In this document: piece by piece, positions 12,660-21,501 of the stretch | Position numbering within the stretch: position 1 is the stretch's first letter | How the letters are laid out: each line of letters starts with the position of its first letter | Assembly (NCBI RefSeq): GCF_001937665.1 | Contig: NZ_MSKL01000006.1 | Span: forward strand, 1-64,000 | Reading direction: 5' to 3' | DNA from: Actinomyces oris | Lineage (GTDB): Bacteria; Actinomycetota; Actinomycetes; Actinomycetales; Actinomycetaceae | DNA: 64,000 nt | The notes under the pieces: model-generated | What the model saw: only the letters and a program-made list of their open reading frames with translations | The model's database searches: none | What the model was told of the DNA's origin: nothing | Made by a program: the position numbers and the translations under genes

Positions 12660-13583
12660 CTAATGGGCCTCGATGGAGAGCTTGATGTAGACGGCGCTGA
12701 GGATGGTGAAGATGTACGCCTGCAGAATCGCCACGAAGACCTCGAACAATGTCACCACGATCATGGCGGTACCGGTGAGGACGCTGATCGTCGAGGATGC
12801 CTGGAGGTGAAGAAGCAGGCTGGTGGTGCCGAAGAATGTCATGCCGAGCAGCAGGTGCCCGGAGACCATGTTGCACAGCAGACGCAGGGTGAGCGTCACC
12901 GGCCGCACGATGAAGTTCGAGAGGAACTCAATGGGGGTGATGAGCAGGTACATCGCCTTGGGCAGCCCGGGAGGGAAGAGCTGGGCGGCGAAGAAGTGCC
13001 CGGCCCCCTGCTCCTTGATGCCGGCGCCGATGAAGGTGATGTAGGTCAGGGCCGCGAACACCATGGGCACGGCGACCACCGAGGAGGCGGCGATGTTGAG
13101 GCCCGGAATGACGCCGGAGAGGTTCATGGCGAGCACGCCCAGGAAGAGGGTGCCCAGCAGCGGGGCGAAACGGCGGCCGTTCTTGTTGCCCAGGAGCATG
13201 AAGGCCACGTTGCTGCGCACGAAGTCGGCGATGATCTCCAGCAGGGCCTGGCCGCGTCCGGGAACCAGCCTGAAGCGGCGGGCGGCAGCCAGTCCCAGGG
13301 TCAGGCACAGGAGTCCCCCCATGACCAGGCGGACGAAGGTGAGGCGGTTGAACTCCATGAAAGTGCCCTCACCAAAGAGCGCCTCAGGGAAGAAGTCCTC
13401 GACGCTGGGCGAGTGCGGGTGCTGAGTGAAGGCGGGCACCGCGGTCAGTGCGATGACAGCGACCAGGACGATCAGGAGCACCCAGTACCACAGCGGTTTA
13501 GTGAACGGCTTGGCGTCAGCCGTCCGCGGCACGGCGACGTCGTCGGCTGCCACGCCGTTCTCGGTGACGGTGTTGGTGGACAG
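12660..13583 (-). CDS. atpB: F1Fo ATP synthase subunit a
   Basis: A membrane subunit of about 300 residues forming the proton half-channels. The essential Arg is in TLRLLCNMVSGHLLLG; five to six hydrophobic helices are visible (for example WYWVLLIVLVAVIALTAVPAF and LVMGGLLCLTLGLAAA). The first in-frame conventional start is GTG 13553, with only a weak upstream site. A strong GGGAGGA (13588-13594) instead sits four bases before an in-frame CTG at 13583, which would give an N terminus M-STNTVTENGVAADD. The CTG start is shown here; GTG 13553 is the conservative alternative (297 residues). Confidence 0.9.
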   Translation of the reverse strand: MSTNTVTENGVAADDVAVPRTADAKPFTKPLWYWVLLIVLVAVIALTAVPAFTQHPHSPSVEDFFPEALFGEGTFMEFNRLTFVRLVMGGLLCLTLGLAAARRFRLVPGRGQALLEIIADFVRSNVAFMLLGNKNGRRFAPLLGTLFLGVLAMNLSGVIPGLNIAASSVVAVPMVFAALTYITFIGAGIKEQGAGHFFAAQLFPPGLPKAMYLLITPIEFLSNFIVRPVTLTLRLLCNMVSGHLLLGMTFFGTTSLLLHLQASSTISVLTGTAMIVVTLFEVFVAILQAYIFTILSAVYIKLSIEAH

Positions 13584-13741
13584 GAGTTCCTCCCAATGTC
13601 TCTCACGCTTCGGGGCCTGTCCTGACAGGCACGCTAATCACGGGCCATGCTAGCGCCTCACAGGGTTCTCACGAAGCAAACGGGACACCTCGTTGCGGCC
13701 CGTTGCAGCCACCCGCCCCGACAACCAGCCCCACCCACCGG

Positions 13742-14203
13742 TCAGGGGCGACCCTCAGAATCACCCTTCTTCGGCTCCACCGCAAGGATTCGCGCCTGCG
13801 CCAGCACGGTCGACTCTGCGAACATGCCCACCAGGATCGCCACAATGAGTGAGACCCCAATCACTCTGGTGTCACATCCCAGGGCCCTGCCTCCCAGGAG
13901 CCCCACCGCCAGGAGCGCGACCTTTCCCAGATATCCGCCTGCCATCCAGGCCACCAGGGTTCCCGTGTCGGAGTGGACCATGCGGTCCAGGAACCACCAG
14001 GTCGCGGCCAGGAGCAGCGTCGTGGCCCCCACTGCGGCCAGCAGCGTGCCCAGCGGCTGGGCCACGGCGCCGCGGGCTCCGCCGATGAGGCACCACAGGG
14101 CCTCGCCGGCCACCAGGATCACGGCGGCCACGGAGAGGATTCGGCGCAGCCGGGCTGAGGCCTCACGCAGTGCGTGGGCGTTCGTGGGAGTCGTCTCGCT
14201 CAC
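13742..14203 (-). CDS. AtpI-like integral membrane protein upstream of the atp genes
   Basis: A 153-residue protein with about four membrane helices (ILSVAAVILVAGEALWCLIGG, PLGTLLAAVGATTLLLAATWWF, LVAWMAGGYLGKVALLAVGLL, VIGVSLIVAILVGMFAESTVLA). The position between a WecA-type transferase and atpB is where actinobacteria encode AtpI-like proteins, which in other bacteria help assemble the c-ring or transport Mg/Ca. Sequence similarity to AtpI is weak by eye. Its ATG overlaps the stop of the preceding gene as ATGA. Confidence 0.7.
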   Translation of the reverse strand: MSETTPTNAHALREASARLRRILSVAAVILVAGEALWCLIGGARGAVAQPLGTLLAAVGATTLLLAATWWFLDRMVHSDTGTLVAWMAGGYLGKVALLAVGLLGGRALGCDTRVIGVSLIVAILVGMFAESTVLAQARILAVEPKKGDSEGRP

Positions 14204-15450
14204 TGGCGTGTCCTTTCAGAGGGGCCGGACGGCGCCGACAGGGCGATCCCCTGCGGCGCCTGCCCCTCGGCCGGGCGCGTCACCTCACCGGTCCCCGAGA
14301 CGTTGCGGGAGATGACGATCCGCTGCTCCTGACGGTCCTGGCGACGGCGCAGCGCTGAGCTCAGGCCGTGGCGCACCCCGGGCATGAGGTCGACGGTGAC
14401 GACGAAGGCCAACAGGACCGCAATGGCGAGCCCCGCCAGCACCCAGGGCAGGGGGAAGAAGGCCATGGCGGCCACGGGGAAGGAGGCGACCGCCGCCCAC
14501 AGGTACATCACCAGCACCGCACGGCGGTGGGAGTGCCCGGCGGCCAGGAGCCGATGGTGCATGTGCATGCGATCGGGGTGGGTGGGACTCAGCCCCTTTC
14601 GGGTGCGGCGCACGATCGCCATGATCATGTCGGTCAGGGGCAGCAGGAGCACCGCCAGCGGCAGGAGGATCGGCATGAAGGCGGGCAGGGCGCGTGAGCC
14701 GTCGAAGCTGCCCGGGTCGATCTGCCCGGTGACGATGATGGTGGAGGCGGCCGAGACCAGTCCCAGCTGCATCGCCCCGGAGTCTCCCATGAAGATGGTG
14801 GCGGGATTGAAGTTGTGGGGCAGGAAGCCCACGCACACGCCGATGAGCGCGGCCACGATGGTGGCGGCCAAGGAGCTGTAGGAGCCCGGGCTCGTGGCGC
14901 GGGTGAGGACGTAGGTGTACAGGAAGAAGGCGGTCGAGCCGATCCCGATGATGCCGGCCGCCAGCCCGTCGAGCCCGTCGACGAAGTTGACGGCATTGAT
15001 GGCGGCCACCACGACGATGACGGTGGAGACGAGGGACAGTCGTGAGGAGCCGATCGTCAGCCCCGCCACGGGGAAGGTGAGGAGCTGGACACCCTGCCAG
15101 GCCATGACGCCGGCGGCCAGGATCTGACCGGCGAGCTTGGTCATCCAGTCCAGCTCCCACAGGTCGTCGACGACGCCGAGCAGGCACACCAGTCCCGCCC
15201 CCAGGACCACCGCCCAGGCGCTGGAGTCGATGACGTCGGAGAGGTAGGGGATCGTGGAGGCCACGGAGATCGCGGAGAACAGGCCGAAGAACATGGCCAC
15301 GCCGCCCAGGCGCGGGATGGGCGTGGAGTGGACGTCACGGGCCCGCACGGGGGTGAGCGCGTTACCCACCAGGGCGATGTGCCGGACGATCGGCACGGCC
15401 ACGTAGGTGGTCGCAGTGGCAATGGCCATGACCAGGAGGTAGACCTTCAC
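14200..15450 (-). CDS. WecA/TagO-type UDP-GlcNAc:undecaprenyl-phosphate GlcNAc-1-phosphate transferase
   Basis: A 416-residue polytopic enzyme of the MraY/WecA superfamily that transfers a sugar-1-phosphate to undecaprenyl phosphate, starting synthesis of a cell-wall glycan. Motifs seen in order: HSTPIPRLGGVAMF, GVVDDLWELDWMTK (Mg-binding DD), NAVNFVDGLDGLAAG, FMGDSGAMQLG, and the WecA-type HIGH-like loop HPDRMHMHHRLLAAGHSHRRA. About eleven membrane helices. In mycobacteria and relatives such a gene (wecA/rfe) also precedes atpB. It overlaps tsaC upstream and the AtpI-like gene downstream by four bases each. Confidence 0.9.
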   Translation of the reverse strand: MKVYLLVMAIATATTYVAVPIVRHIALVGNALTPVRARDVHSTPIPRLGGVAMFFGLFSAISVASTIPYLSDVIDSSAWAVVLGAGLVCLLGVVDDLWELDWMTKLAGQILAAGVMAWQGVQLLTFPVAGLTIGSSRLSLVSTVIVVVAAINAVNFVDGLDGLAAGIIGIGSTAFFLYTYVLTRATSPGSYSSLAATIVAALIGVCVGFLPHNFNPATIFMGDSGAMQLGLVSAASTIIVTGQIDPGSFDGSRALPAFMPILLPLAVLLLPLTDMIMAIVRRTRKGLSPTHPDRMHMHHRLLAAGHSHRRAVLVMYLWAAVASFPVAAMAFFPLPWVLAGLAIAVLLAFVVTVDLMPGVRHGLSSALRRRQDRQEQRIVISRNVSGTGEVTRPAEGQAPQGIALSAPSGPSERTRQ

Positions 15451-16217
15451 GCACCCGCCTCCTTCCTGTCCTGCGCCGCCTCTGCCATTCGTTCGGACAG
15501 GGCGACGCCGGCCACTCGCTCCAGGTCATCCAGCGCCAAGGCACCCTGGCGCAGGATCCGGGGGGCACGGGCGTGCTCCCCGGCGAGCGTGACGATGGTG
15601 GAGGGAACCGGTCCGGGGGTGGCTCCGCCATCGAGCAGCAGGATGTCCTCTGGCCGGGTGGCGCCGGCGCCTTCAGCACCCGGCGCGATCTCTTCGACGC
15701 ACCGGACCCGCCCGGGGAAGGCGGCCCGGGCGGAGGCGGCGTCGGTGGCGGGCGGTGCGCCGGTGAGGTTGGCGGAAGTGACGGCCAGCGGGCCGCTGCG
15801 GCGCAGGAGATTCAGGGCGAGCTCATGGGCGGGCATGCGCACGGCGAGGGTGCCACGGGTCTCCCCCAGGTCCCAGGTCAGGGTCTCATCGGCGTCGAGG
15901 ATGAGGGTCAGCGCCCCCGGCCAGAAGGCCTCCATGAGGGCGCGGGCGGCGTCGGGAACCTGGGCGACGAGCCCCGTCAGATCGGTGGGGTCGGCCACGA
16001 GGACCGGCGGGGGCATCTGGCGTCCGCGCCCCTTGGCGGCCAGCAGCCGCTCGACCGCCCCGGCGTCGGCGGCGTCGCACCCGATGCCGTAGACGGTGTC
16101 CGTGGGCAGGATGACGAGCCCGCCTGCGCGCAGGTGCTCGCAGGCCGGTTGGAGAGGGTCGGGGTGGGGATGAGCGGTGCTCGCGGAGGGCTGCGGGGGG
16201 TGGCTCACGCCCCGCAT
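15447..16217 (-). CDS. tsaC: L-threonylcarbamoyladenylate synthase (Sua5/YrdC/YciO family)
   Basis: A 256-residue enzyme that makes threonylcarbamoyl-AMP for the t6A modification of ANN-decoding tRNAs. Characteristic segments are GGLVILPTDTVYGIGCDAAD (N-terminal substrate loop), KGRGRQMPPPVLVAD, FWPGALTLIL, TLAVRMPAHELALNLLRRSG and PLAVTSANLTGAPPATD. Normal family length for the YrdC-only form with a short C-terminal extension. The ATG at 16217 and a GTG at 16208 are both possible starts. Its stop overlaps the WecA-type gene start, so the genes are co-transcribed. Confidence 0.92.
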   Translation of the reverse strand: MRGVSHPPQPSASTAHPHPDPLQPACEHLRAGGLVILPTDTVYGIGCDAADAGAVERLLAAKGRGRQMPPPVLVADPTDLTGLVAQVPDAARALMEAFWPGALTLILDADETLTWDLGETRGTLAVRMPAHELALNLLRRSGPLAVTSANLTGAPPATDAASARAAFPGRVRCVEEIAPGAEGAGATRPEDILLLDGGATPGPVPSTIVTLAGEHARAPRILRQGALALDDLERVAGVALSERMAEAAQDRKEAGA

Positions 16218-16344
16218 CCTGCCACGGATCGGGCCGTCGACGGGACAGTGCGGCAGTGTGGGCCCAGACGCGATGTCAGACCGTCACGCACCGGGCCTCC
16301 CTCACCCGCGTATCCCCGGTTCGTTCCTGGGACGAGCCCGATTC

Positions 16345-17058
16345 CTACACGATGCGGCGGGCCACGGCCCAGCGGGTGAGCTCGTTGCGGTTGGACAGCT
16401 GGAGCTTGCGCAGGACCGCGGAGACGTGGGTCTCGACGGTCTTGACCGAGATGAACAGCTCGGAGGCGCACTCCTTGTAGGTGTAGCCGCGGGCGATGAG
16501 TCGCATGACCTCCCGCTCACGCGCCGAGAGGCGGTCGAGCTCGGTGTCGGCCACGGCCACCTCACCCGCTCCGGCGCCGAAGGCGTCCAGGACGAATCCG
16601 GCCAGGCGCGGGGAGAAGGCGGCGTCTCCGGCGGCCACTCGCCGCACGGCCTGGGCCAGATCCTCGGTGGAGATCGCCTTGGTGACGTAGCCGCGGGCAC
16701 CGGCCCGGATGACACCGACGACGTCGTCGCTGGCGTCTGAGACGCTCAGGGCCAGCAAGCGCGTCTCGGGGACGTCGTGGCAGGAGGCGACGACCTCGGC
16801 CCCTCCCCCACCGTTGCCGCCGGGCAGGTGGACGTCGAGCAGGACGACGTCGGGCCGCAGGGCGTGGACGGCCGCGATGGCGCCCTCGACGTCGTCGGCC
16901 TCGGCAATGACGTCCAGGTCGGGAGCGTGGGCGGTCAGCTCGGAGCGCACCCCGGAGCGGACCAGGGCGTGATCGTCGACGACCAGGACCCGCAGGGGCG
17001 CGCTCGCCTCGGCGGGCTGGTGGTGGTCTGTTGTGGTACCGGCGGGCGTGTCAGCCAT
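16345..17058 (-). CDS. LuxR/NarL-family response regulator of the PspC histidine kinase
   Basis: A 237-residue two-domain regulator. Receiver domain (about 22-140): LRVLVVDDHALVRSGV, phospho-acceptor Asp in DVVLLDVHLPG, and the K-containing ARGYVTKAIS. Output domain (about 170-237): LSAREREVMRLIARGYTYKECASELF and SVKTVETHVSAVLRKLQ, a GerE-type helix-turn-helix. It lies 86 nt downstream of the PspC sensor kinase on the same strand, so it is the cognate regulator. Two dyads in the divergent promoter at 18547-18601 are candidate binding sites. Confidence 0.93.
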   Translation of the reverse strand: MADTPAGTTTDHHQPAEASAPLRVLVVDDHALVRSGVRSELTAHAPDLDVIAEADDVEGAIAAVHALRPDVVLLDVHLPGGNGGGGAEVVASCHDVPETRLLALSVSDASDDVVGVIRAGARGYVTKAISTEDLAQAVRRVAAGDAAFSPRLAGFVLDAFGAGAGEVAVADTELDRLSAREREVMRLIARGYTYKECASELFISVKTVETHVSAVLRKLQLSNRNELTRWAVARRIV

Positions 17059-17144
17059 GGGGGTCTTCCTGGTGGTGACGTGGGGTGATGAAGGATCAAG
17101 GGGTCGAGTGAGGCCGAGTGGGACGGGCTCAACGATAGACGGGC

Positions 17145-18512
17145 TCAGTGGGTTCGCTCAGGCAGAGCCAGCACCACTTCGGTGCCGCTGGACATGCGGC
17201 GCACTCGGGCGCTGCCGCCGTGGCGCTCCATGCGGGCGATGATGGACTCGCGCACGCCGTGACGGTCCTCGGCGATGGTGTCGAGGTCGAAGCCGGGGCC
17301 GTGATCTCGCACGAACACCTCCAGGCCCTGGTCGCCGGCCTCGACGTAGAGGGAGACCGGTGGGGCGCCGTGGCGCACCGCATTGGACAGGGCCTCCCGG
17401 GCGGCGGCGACGATGACCTCGGTGTCGCGGTCGGGGACCCGGTCGCCGACGCACACGGCATCGACGGCCACGCCGTAGCGGTCCTCGATCTCACCGGCCA
17501 GGTCGGTGAAGGCGTCGGCCACGGAGGTGCCCGGCGCCGGACGGTCGGTGTAGAGCCAGGCGCGCAGCTCGCGCTCCTGGGAGCGGGCCAGGCGGGCCAC
17601 CGTCTCGGGCTCGTCGGCGCGCTTGCGGATGAGGGTGAGGGTCTGGAGGACGGAGTCGTGCAGGTGGGCGGCGATGTCAGCGCGCTCGGCCTCGCGGATC
17701 TCGGCGGTGCGGGTGTCGGCCAGGGCCCGGTTGGTCCGCAGCCACAGGGGCGCCAGGACCACGCCGATGGCCGCCACGAGCGCCCCTCCGGTGATGAGCC
17801 CGGAAATGAGCTTGTAGGGGGTGCTGTCCGCGGCCACCCACACCAGGATGCCGACGACGGCCAGACACACCCCGCCCGCGACCCGCAGGACAGCACCCAG
17901 GTTGCGGTCCGGGCCGACGAGGTTGTCCATCTGCGACCATGCCAGGGCCGCCCCCGTGATGACGACGATGATGATCCCCACCGCCCCGATCCGGTCCAGC
18001 AGCCCGAAGCGCCAGGAGGCCAGGAAGAGGGCCGCCAGGAGGAGTGCGCCGCCGTCGATGACCGTCTGCGACAGGCCCAGGGCGGCTCCGCCGTCGGTTC
18101 GGCGGTCTGCAGCGCCTCTCCCACCCCTGAGACGGGCCGCCAGGCGGGCACGGGAGACCGCCGAGGCGGGGTCATCGCCTGCCGGACCGTTCTCCCCGGG
18201 GAGGGTCGCCCACAGCAGGGCATAGAGCAGGGCGCCCGCACCGCCGCCGAGGGCGAGGACGACCATGACCGCACGGATGTATCGCACGGGGACGCCCAGA
18301 TGGAGGCCCAGTCCCGCGCAGACACCGGCGATGCGCGCGGGCCGGCGCATTCGGGCGGTCTCCATGGACAAGTCAGCCGGAGCCGGCCCCAGGTGATGGG
18401 GCAGACGACGCAGAGGGGGGCGTCGCTGCAACTGCTGCGGAGGGCTCCAGGAGTACGCCCGCCCGCCTGCGGTCGGCCCGGGCTGCGCACCCCGCTGCTG
18501 AGCTGTCGTCAT
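17145..18512 (-). CDS. Sensor histidine kinase with N-terminal PspC domain (LiaS/DesK-like)
   Basis: A 455-residue membrane kinase. The N-terminal 60 residues are disordered; a PspC domain follows (MRRPARIAGVCAGLGLHLGVP then RAVMVVLALGGGAGALLYALLWATLPGE), then four more membrane helices. The cytoplasmic part has a HisKA_3 phospho-acceptor (ADIAAHLHDSVLQTLTLI) and an HATPase module (REALSNAVRHG, DHGPGFDLDTI, HGVRESIIARMERHGG). It transcribes away from a PspC/LiaF-like protein gene and precedes its response regulator. In this class PspC is thought to sense membrane or envelope stress. ATG 18512 is the longest start; an internal ATG (METARMRRPAR) would give a shorter form. Confidence 0.9.
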   Translation of the reverse strand: MTTAQQRGAQPGPTAGGRAYSWSPPQQLQRRPPLRRLPHHLGPAPADLSMETARMRRPARIAGVCAGLGLHLGVPVRYIRAVMVVLALGGGAGALLYALLWATLPGENGPAGDDPASAVSRARLAARLRGGRGAADRRTDGGAALGLSQTVIDGGALLLAALFLASWRFGLLDRIGAVGIIIVVITGAALAWSQMDNLVGPDRNLGAVLRVAGGVCLAVVGILVWVAADSTPYKLISGLITGGALVAAIGVVLAPLWLRTNRALADTRTAEIREAERADIAAHLHDSVLQTLTLIRKRADEPETVARLARSQERELRAWLYTDRPAPGTSVADAFTDLAGEIEDRYGVAVDAVCVGDRVPDRDTEVIVAAAREALSNAVRHGAPPVSLYVEAGDQGLEVFVRDHGPGFDLDTIAEDRHGVRESIIARMERHGGSARVRRMSSGTEVVLALPERTH

Positions 18513-18546
18513 GGCACCATCGTGGCACGTCAGGGTCGCCGATCCG

Positions 18547-18575
18547 ATTGTCCCCCGGGGGATTCGGGGGACAAT
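18547..18575. promoter_or_regulatory. Operator-like inverted repeat between divergent PspC genes
   Basis: ATTGTCCCCC (18547-18556) and GGGGGACAAT (18566-18575) are perfect complementary 10-nt arms with a nine-base spacer; the left arm also belongs to a smaller palindrome, TCCCCCGGGGGA. It lies 35-63 nt upstream of the kinase start and within 70 nt of the opposite gene. Confidence 0.7.
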
Positions 18576-18585
18576 CCGGGATCAT

Positions 18586-18601
18586 TCAGGGGTTCCCCTG
18601 A
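18586..18601. promoter_or_regulatory. Second operator-like palindrome, TCAGGGGTTCCCCTGA
   Basis: Perfect 7-nt arms around TT, only ten bases from the first dyad and 36 nt upstream of the ATG at 18638. The pair suggests binding of the LuxR-type regulator to the shared promoter. This is an inference from position and symmetry. Confidence 0.65.
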
Positions 18602-18637
18602 TCGTGCCGCAGGTCCTTGACGCGAAGAATTGTTGAC

Positions 18638-20758
18638 ATGAACGACATGCCCGCTTCCCCGTCTGACGGTGACTCTCCCACCGGCTCCGATTCCTCCACT
18701 TCCTCCGAGACCTCCGCTCCTTCCACCCCCCACGGCGCCGCTGGCGCCCAGCGCGATTCCCAGCAGGGCCCGCAGTACGGTCCGCAGGCGGGCCCCCCGC
18801 CCTCCTTCCAGCAGTACGGCGGACCGCGGCCCGGGCCTCAGGGTGGCTCGACCCACCGCTTCTTCGACTCCCTGCGCGGCTCGGGCCTCATGCGCACCAA
18901 CGAGCGCTGGATCGCGGGCGTGGCCGGAGGCGTGGCGTACCGCTTCGGCCTGGATCCCACCCTGGTGCGTTGCGTGTGGGTGGTGCTCTCACTCTTCACC
19001 GGTGTCGGACTGGTCCTCTACGTCCTGGGCTGGGCCCTCCTGCCCGAGGAGTCCGATGGGCGCATCCACCTGGAGGAGGCCCTCTCCGGCCGTTTCAACG
19101 CGGGCCTGGCAGGGGCCATCGGGATGCTGATCGTCGGTATGGCGACAATCGGCAGCGGTTTCATCCCCAGCTGGTACGCCCATGATGCGGGTGCCGCGGG
19201 GATCGCCGCCGCCCTGTGGACCCTGTTCTGGTTGGGGTTGATCGTCCTGGGCGCAGTCTTCCTCATCCGCAGCGCCCAGAACCGGCGCGCGAACCGACAG
19301 GCCGCTCGAGGCCCTCAGGGACCCCAGCCCTGGCAGACCGGCGCTCCCGGCGCCGCTCAGGCCCCCGGCGCCCACCCCGGTAGCCAGGACGGTCAGGCCA
19401 GTCAGGCCGGGGACTTCGCTCCGACCGCGAGCTCCGCAGCGGGCTCCATGCCGGCCTGGGCCTCCTCGACGCCCGGCTCCGGCGCCCCGGCCTTCAACCA
19501 GCCGGCCGGCGGCCAGAGCTGGCAGAGCCGCTCCTACCGGCAGTACCCGCCCTACCAGCCGGCGCCCATGCCGGCCCGTCCACCGCGCCCGCGCCGTCCC
19601 GGCCCCGGTTCCTCGCTGTCGCTGGCGGTCCTGGGCCTGGGACTCCTGACCGGAGCGGGCATCTGGTACGCCACGGCAACCCATCGCGTCGGCCTCATCC
19701 AGGGCCAGTTCATCCTCATCGGCACCCTGGTCGCCATCCTGGGAGCGGGCATCGTCGCCAGTGGCCTGCGCCGTCGGCACGGCGGCTGGATGACGGTACT
19801 GGGCTGGCCGGTCCTGTTCGTCGTTGCGATCCCCGCTCTGGCCACAGCCTCGATCGTCCCCACGAGCCTGGCCCGCATGCCCTTCGAGACCCTCAAGGAC
19901 TCGACCACCGCCGCCTCGACCACGGTGACCTGGAAGGAGCTGACGGCGTCGGCCAGCAGTGGCAGCGTCACCTACAGCAAGAGCATCGGCGACCTCACCC
20001 TGGATCTGCGCGACATGCCCGCTGCAGAGGCAGGCAAGCTCTCCACCATCACCACCCACCTCGACGTCGGAACCCTGCGTATCAAGACCGACACCAACCA
20101 GCGGGTGACGGTCAAGGCCGACGTCGATATGGGGGCGGTCGACTCACAGGTCGCCCGGGCCTGGACCGTCAACGGCCGACAGATGGATCAGGAAGACGAC
20201 ACACGTCGCTATGACGTGACCGGCAAGAGCATCTCCACCTACAGCAGCTCCAACGGCGGGCTGGACGTCAAACGCACCCTGGCCTCCCCCAGTAGTAGTG
20301 ACGGGCGGCCGGAGATCACGATCAACGCCTCGGTGGACACCGGGACGATCAACGTCGAGGAGTACAGCAACACCGTCTCCTGGTACGGCAGCACCGACGA
20401 GCCCGTGTGGATCGTCAGCTCCTGGTACGACGAGAAGGGCGATGCCCACGGTGATGCTCTGCCGGTTCCGGGTATGAACCACCAGGCCATCACGGCCAAG
20501 GACGCCGAGGCCTGCATCCGCACGGCCCACGAGAGCGTGGGCGGGGACGACCGCAGCGAGGATGTCAGCTGGAGCAACCTGTCCGACCTGACCTCCGCGG
20601 AGCGCCCCTCCTACGACTCCTGCGTGCACAAGACCCTGTCCGGGCAGGGCGCCGCACAGCCCGGTGCGACCCCGAGCCCCTCCGGATCGGACGCTCCGAC
20701 ACCGTCCCCGGCGCCCACCAAGCAGTCCGCCACGGCCACCCCGGCGGATGCCGGCTGA
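18638..20758 (+). CDS. PspC-domain membrane protein with LiaF-like C-terminal region
   Basis: A protein of about 706 residues. After a disordered Ser/Pro/Gln-rich N terminus comes a PspC domain (RWIAGVAGGVAYRFGLDPT then VRCVWVVLSLFTGVGLVLYVLGWALLPEE), two membrane helices, a second Pro/Gln/Ala-rich linker, three more helices (SLAVLGLGLLTGAGIWYATA, GQFILIGTLVAILGAGIVASG, VLGWPVLFVVAIPALATASI) and a beta-rich tail. The tail contains GDLTLDLRDM, HLDVGTLRIKT and DVDMGAVDSQV, resembling the LiaF/DUF2154 region. Start ATG 18638 is favoured; a TTG at 18617 is in the same frame. It diverges from the PspC kinase and probably belongs to the same envelope-stress system. Confidence 0.82.
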   Translation: MNDMPASPSDGDSPTGSDSSTSSETSAPSTPHGAAGAQRDSQQGPQYGPQAGPPPSFQQYGGPRPGPQGGSTHRFFDSLRGSGLMRTNERWIAGVAGGVAYRFGLDPTLVRCVWVVLSLFTGVGLVLYVLGWALLPEESDGRIHLEEALSGRFNAGLAGAIGMLIVGMATIGSGFIPSWYAHDAGAAGIAAALWTLFWLGLIVLGAVFLIRSAQNRRANRQAARGPQGPQPWQTGAPGAAQAPGAHPGSQDGQASQAGDFAPTASSAAGSMPAWASSTPGSGAPAFNQPAGGQSWQSRSYRQYPPYQPAPMPARPPRPRRPGPGSSLSLAVLGLGLLTGAGIWYATATHRVGLIQGQFILIGTLVAILGAGIVASGLRRRHGGWMTVLGWPVLFVVAIPALATASIVPTSLARMPFETLKDSTTAASTTVTWKELTASASSGSVTYSKSIGDLTLDLRDMPAAEAGKLSTITTHLDVGTLRIKTDTNQRVTVKADVDMGAVDSQVARAWTVNGRQMDQEDDTRRYDVTGKSISTYSSSNGGLDVKRTLASPSSSDGRPEITINASVDTGTINVEEYSNTVSWYGSTDEPVWIVSSWYDEKGDAHGDALPVPGMNHQAITAKDAEACIRTAHESVGGDDRSEDVSWSNLSDLTSAERPSYDSCVHKTLSGQGAAQPGATPSPSGSDAPTPSPAPTKQSATATPADAG

Positions 20759-20840
20759 TCGCACCCGCGCCTCCGCACTCGTTTCAGCCACCAGAACTCG
20801 TCCCCGGGCACGTCCCGGCCCCTATCCAAGGAGACCCCCA

Positions 20841-21476
20841 ATGAGCAGTACCTCGTCCACGACGTCGCCCGACGACGCCGGCAAGAACAGCACCGAGACG
20901 ATCGGCGAGGACGCCACGAGGCCCTTTCCGGCTTCCGGCGACACCCGACCACTCACCATGCCGCTTCCCACCTCCGACGGTGTCGCTACTGATGTCCTGA
21001 GCACCGAAGGCGCACCGGGCGGTACCGATCAGGTCGCCCGTACCGACGATGCCGACGCTAAGAGCAAGGCGGAAGCGCCAACCGATGCACCCACCTCTCC
21101 GGCCGCGAGCTCAGCCCAGAACCAGAACGGATTCTCCACCGCCTTCGATACCGATCCCTTCGGACGGGAAGGTAAGAACGGCAAGGGCCGCGTCACGTCC
21201 GCGGACCCGGCACCCGCGTCGTCGACGCCGGGCCCGGTGTGGAGCGCCGGGACGGTGGCCGGTCATGACCAGCGACCTCAGGCACCCCAGGACATCAAGG
21301 GGTCCACGCTCCTGTGGGGGGCCTTCCTGCTCCTCATAGGTGGGCTGCTCATCGCGGCGGGCCTGGGGCTGCGCTTCGACTTCACGACGACGGCCATCGC
21401 CTGCCTGGCCGGGCTGGGGGGCCTGCTCGTCGTCGCGGCCCTCATCCCCAAGAAGCACCGCAGCAGCAAACCCTGA
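20841..21476 (+). CDS. Small membrane protein downstream of the PspC/LiaF-like gene
   Basis: A 211-residue protein of unknown family. Residues 1-150 are polar and probably disordered (rich in Ser, Thr, Asp, Pro); two membrane helices follow near the C terminus (LLWGAFLLLIGGLLIAAGLG and TAIACLAGLGGLLVVAALI) with a basic KKHRSSKP tail. AAGGAG (20828-20833) lies seven bases before the ATG, which fixes the start. It follows the PspC/LiaF-like gene after 82 nt on the same strand and is probably co-transcribed, so a role in the same stress response is likely but unproved. Confidence 0.75.
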   Translation: MSSTSSTTSPDDAGKNSTETIGEDATRPFPASGDTRPLTMPLPTSDGVATDVLSTEGAPGGTDQVARTDDADAKSKAEAPTDAPTSPAASSAQNQNGFSTAFDTDPFGREGKNGKGRVTSADPAPASSTPGPVWSAGTVAGHDQRPQAPQDIKGSTLLWGAFLLLIGGLLIAAGLGLRFDFTTTAIACLAGLGGLLVVAALIPKKHRSSKP

Positions 21477-21501
21477 TCCGCCCGGCATCCACCCCGTAGA
21501 A

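Noticed and set aside
17129-18490. Alternative frame of the PspC kinase, 453 codons
   Set aside because: Same strand, other frame, without HisKA or HATPase motifs; the frame ending at 17145 carries them.
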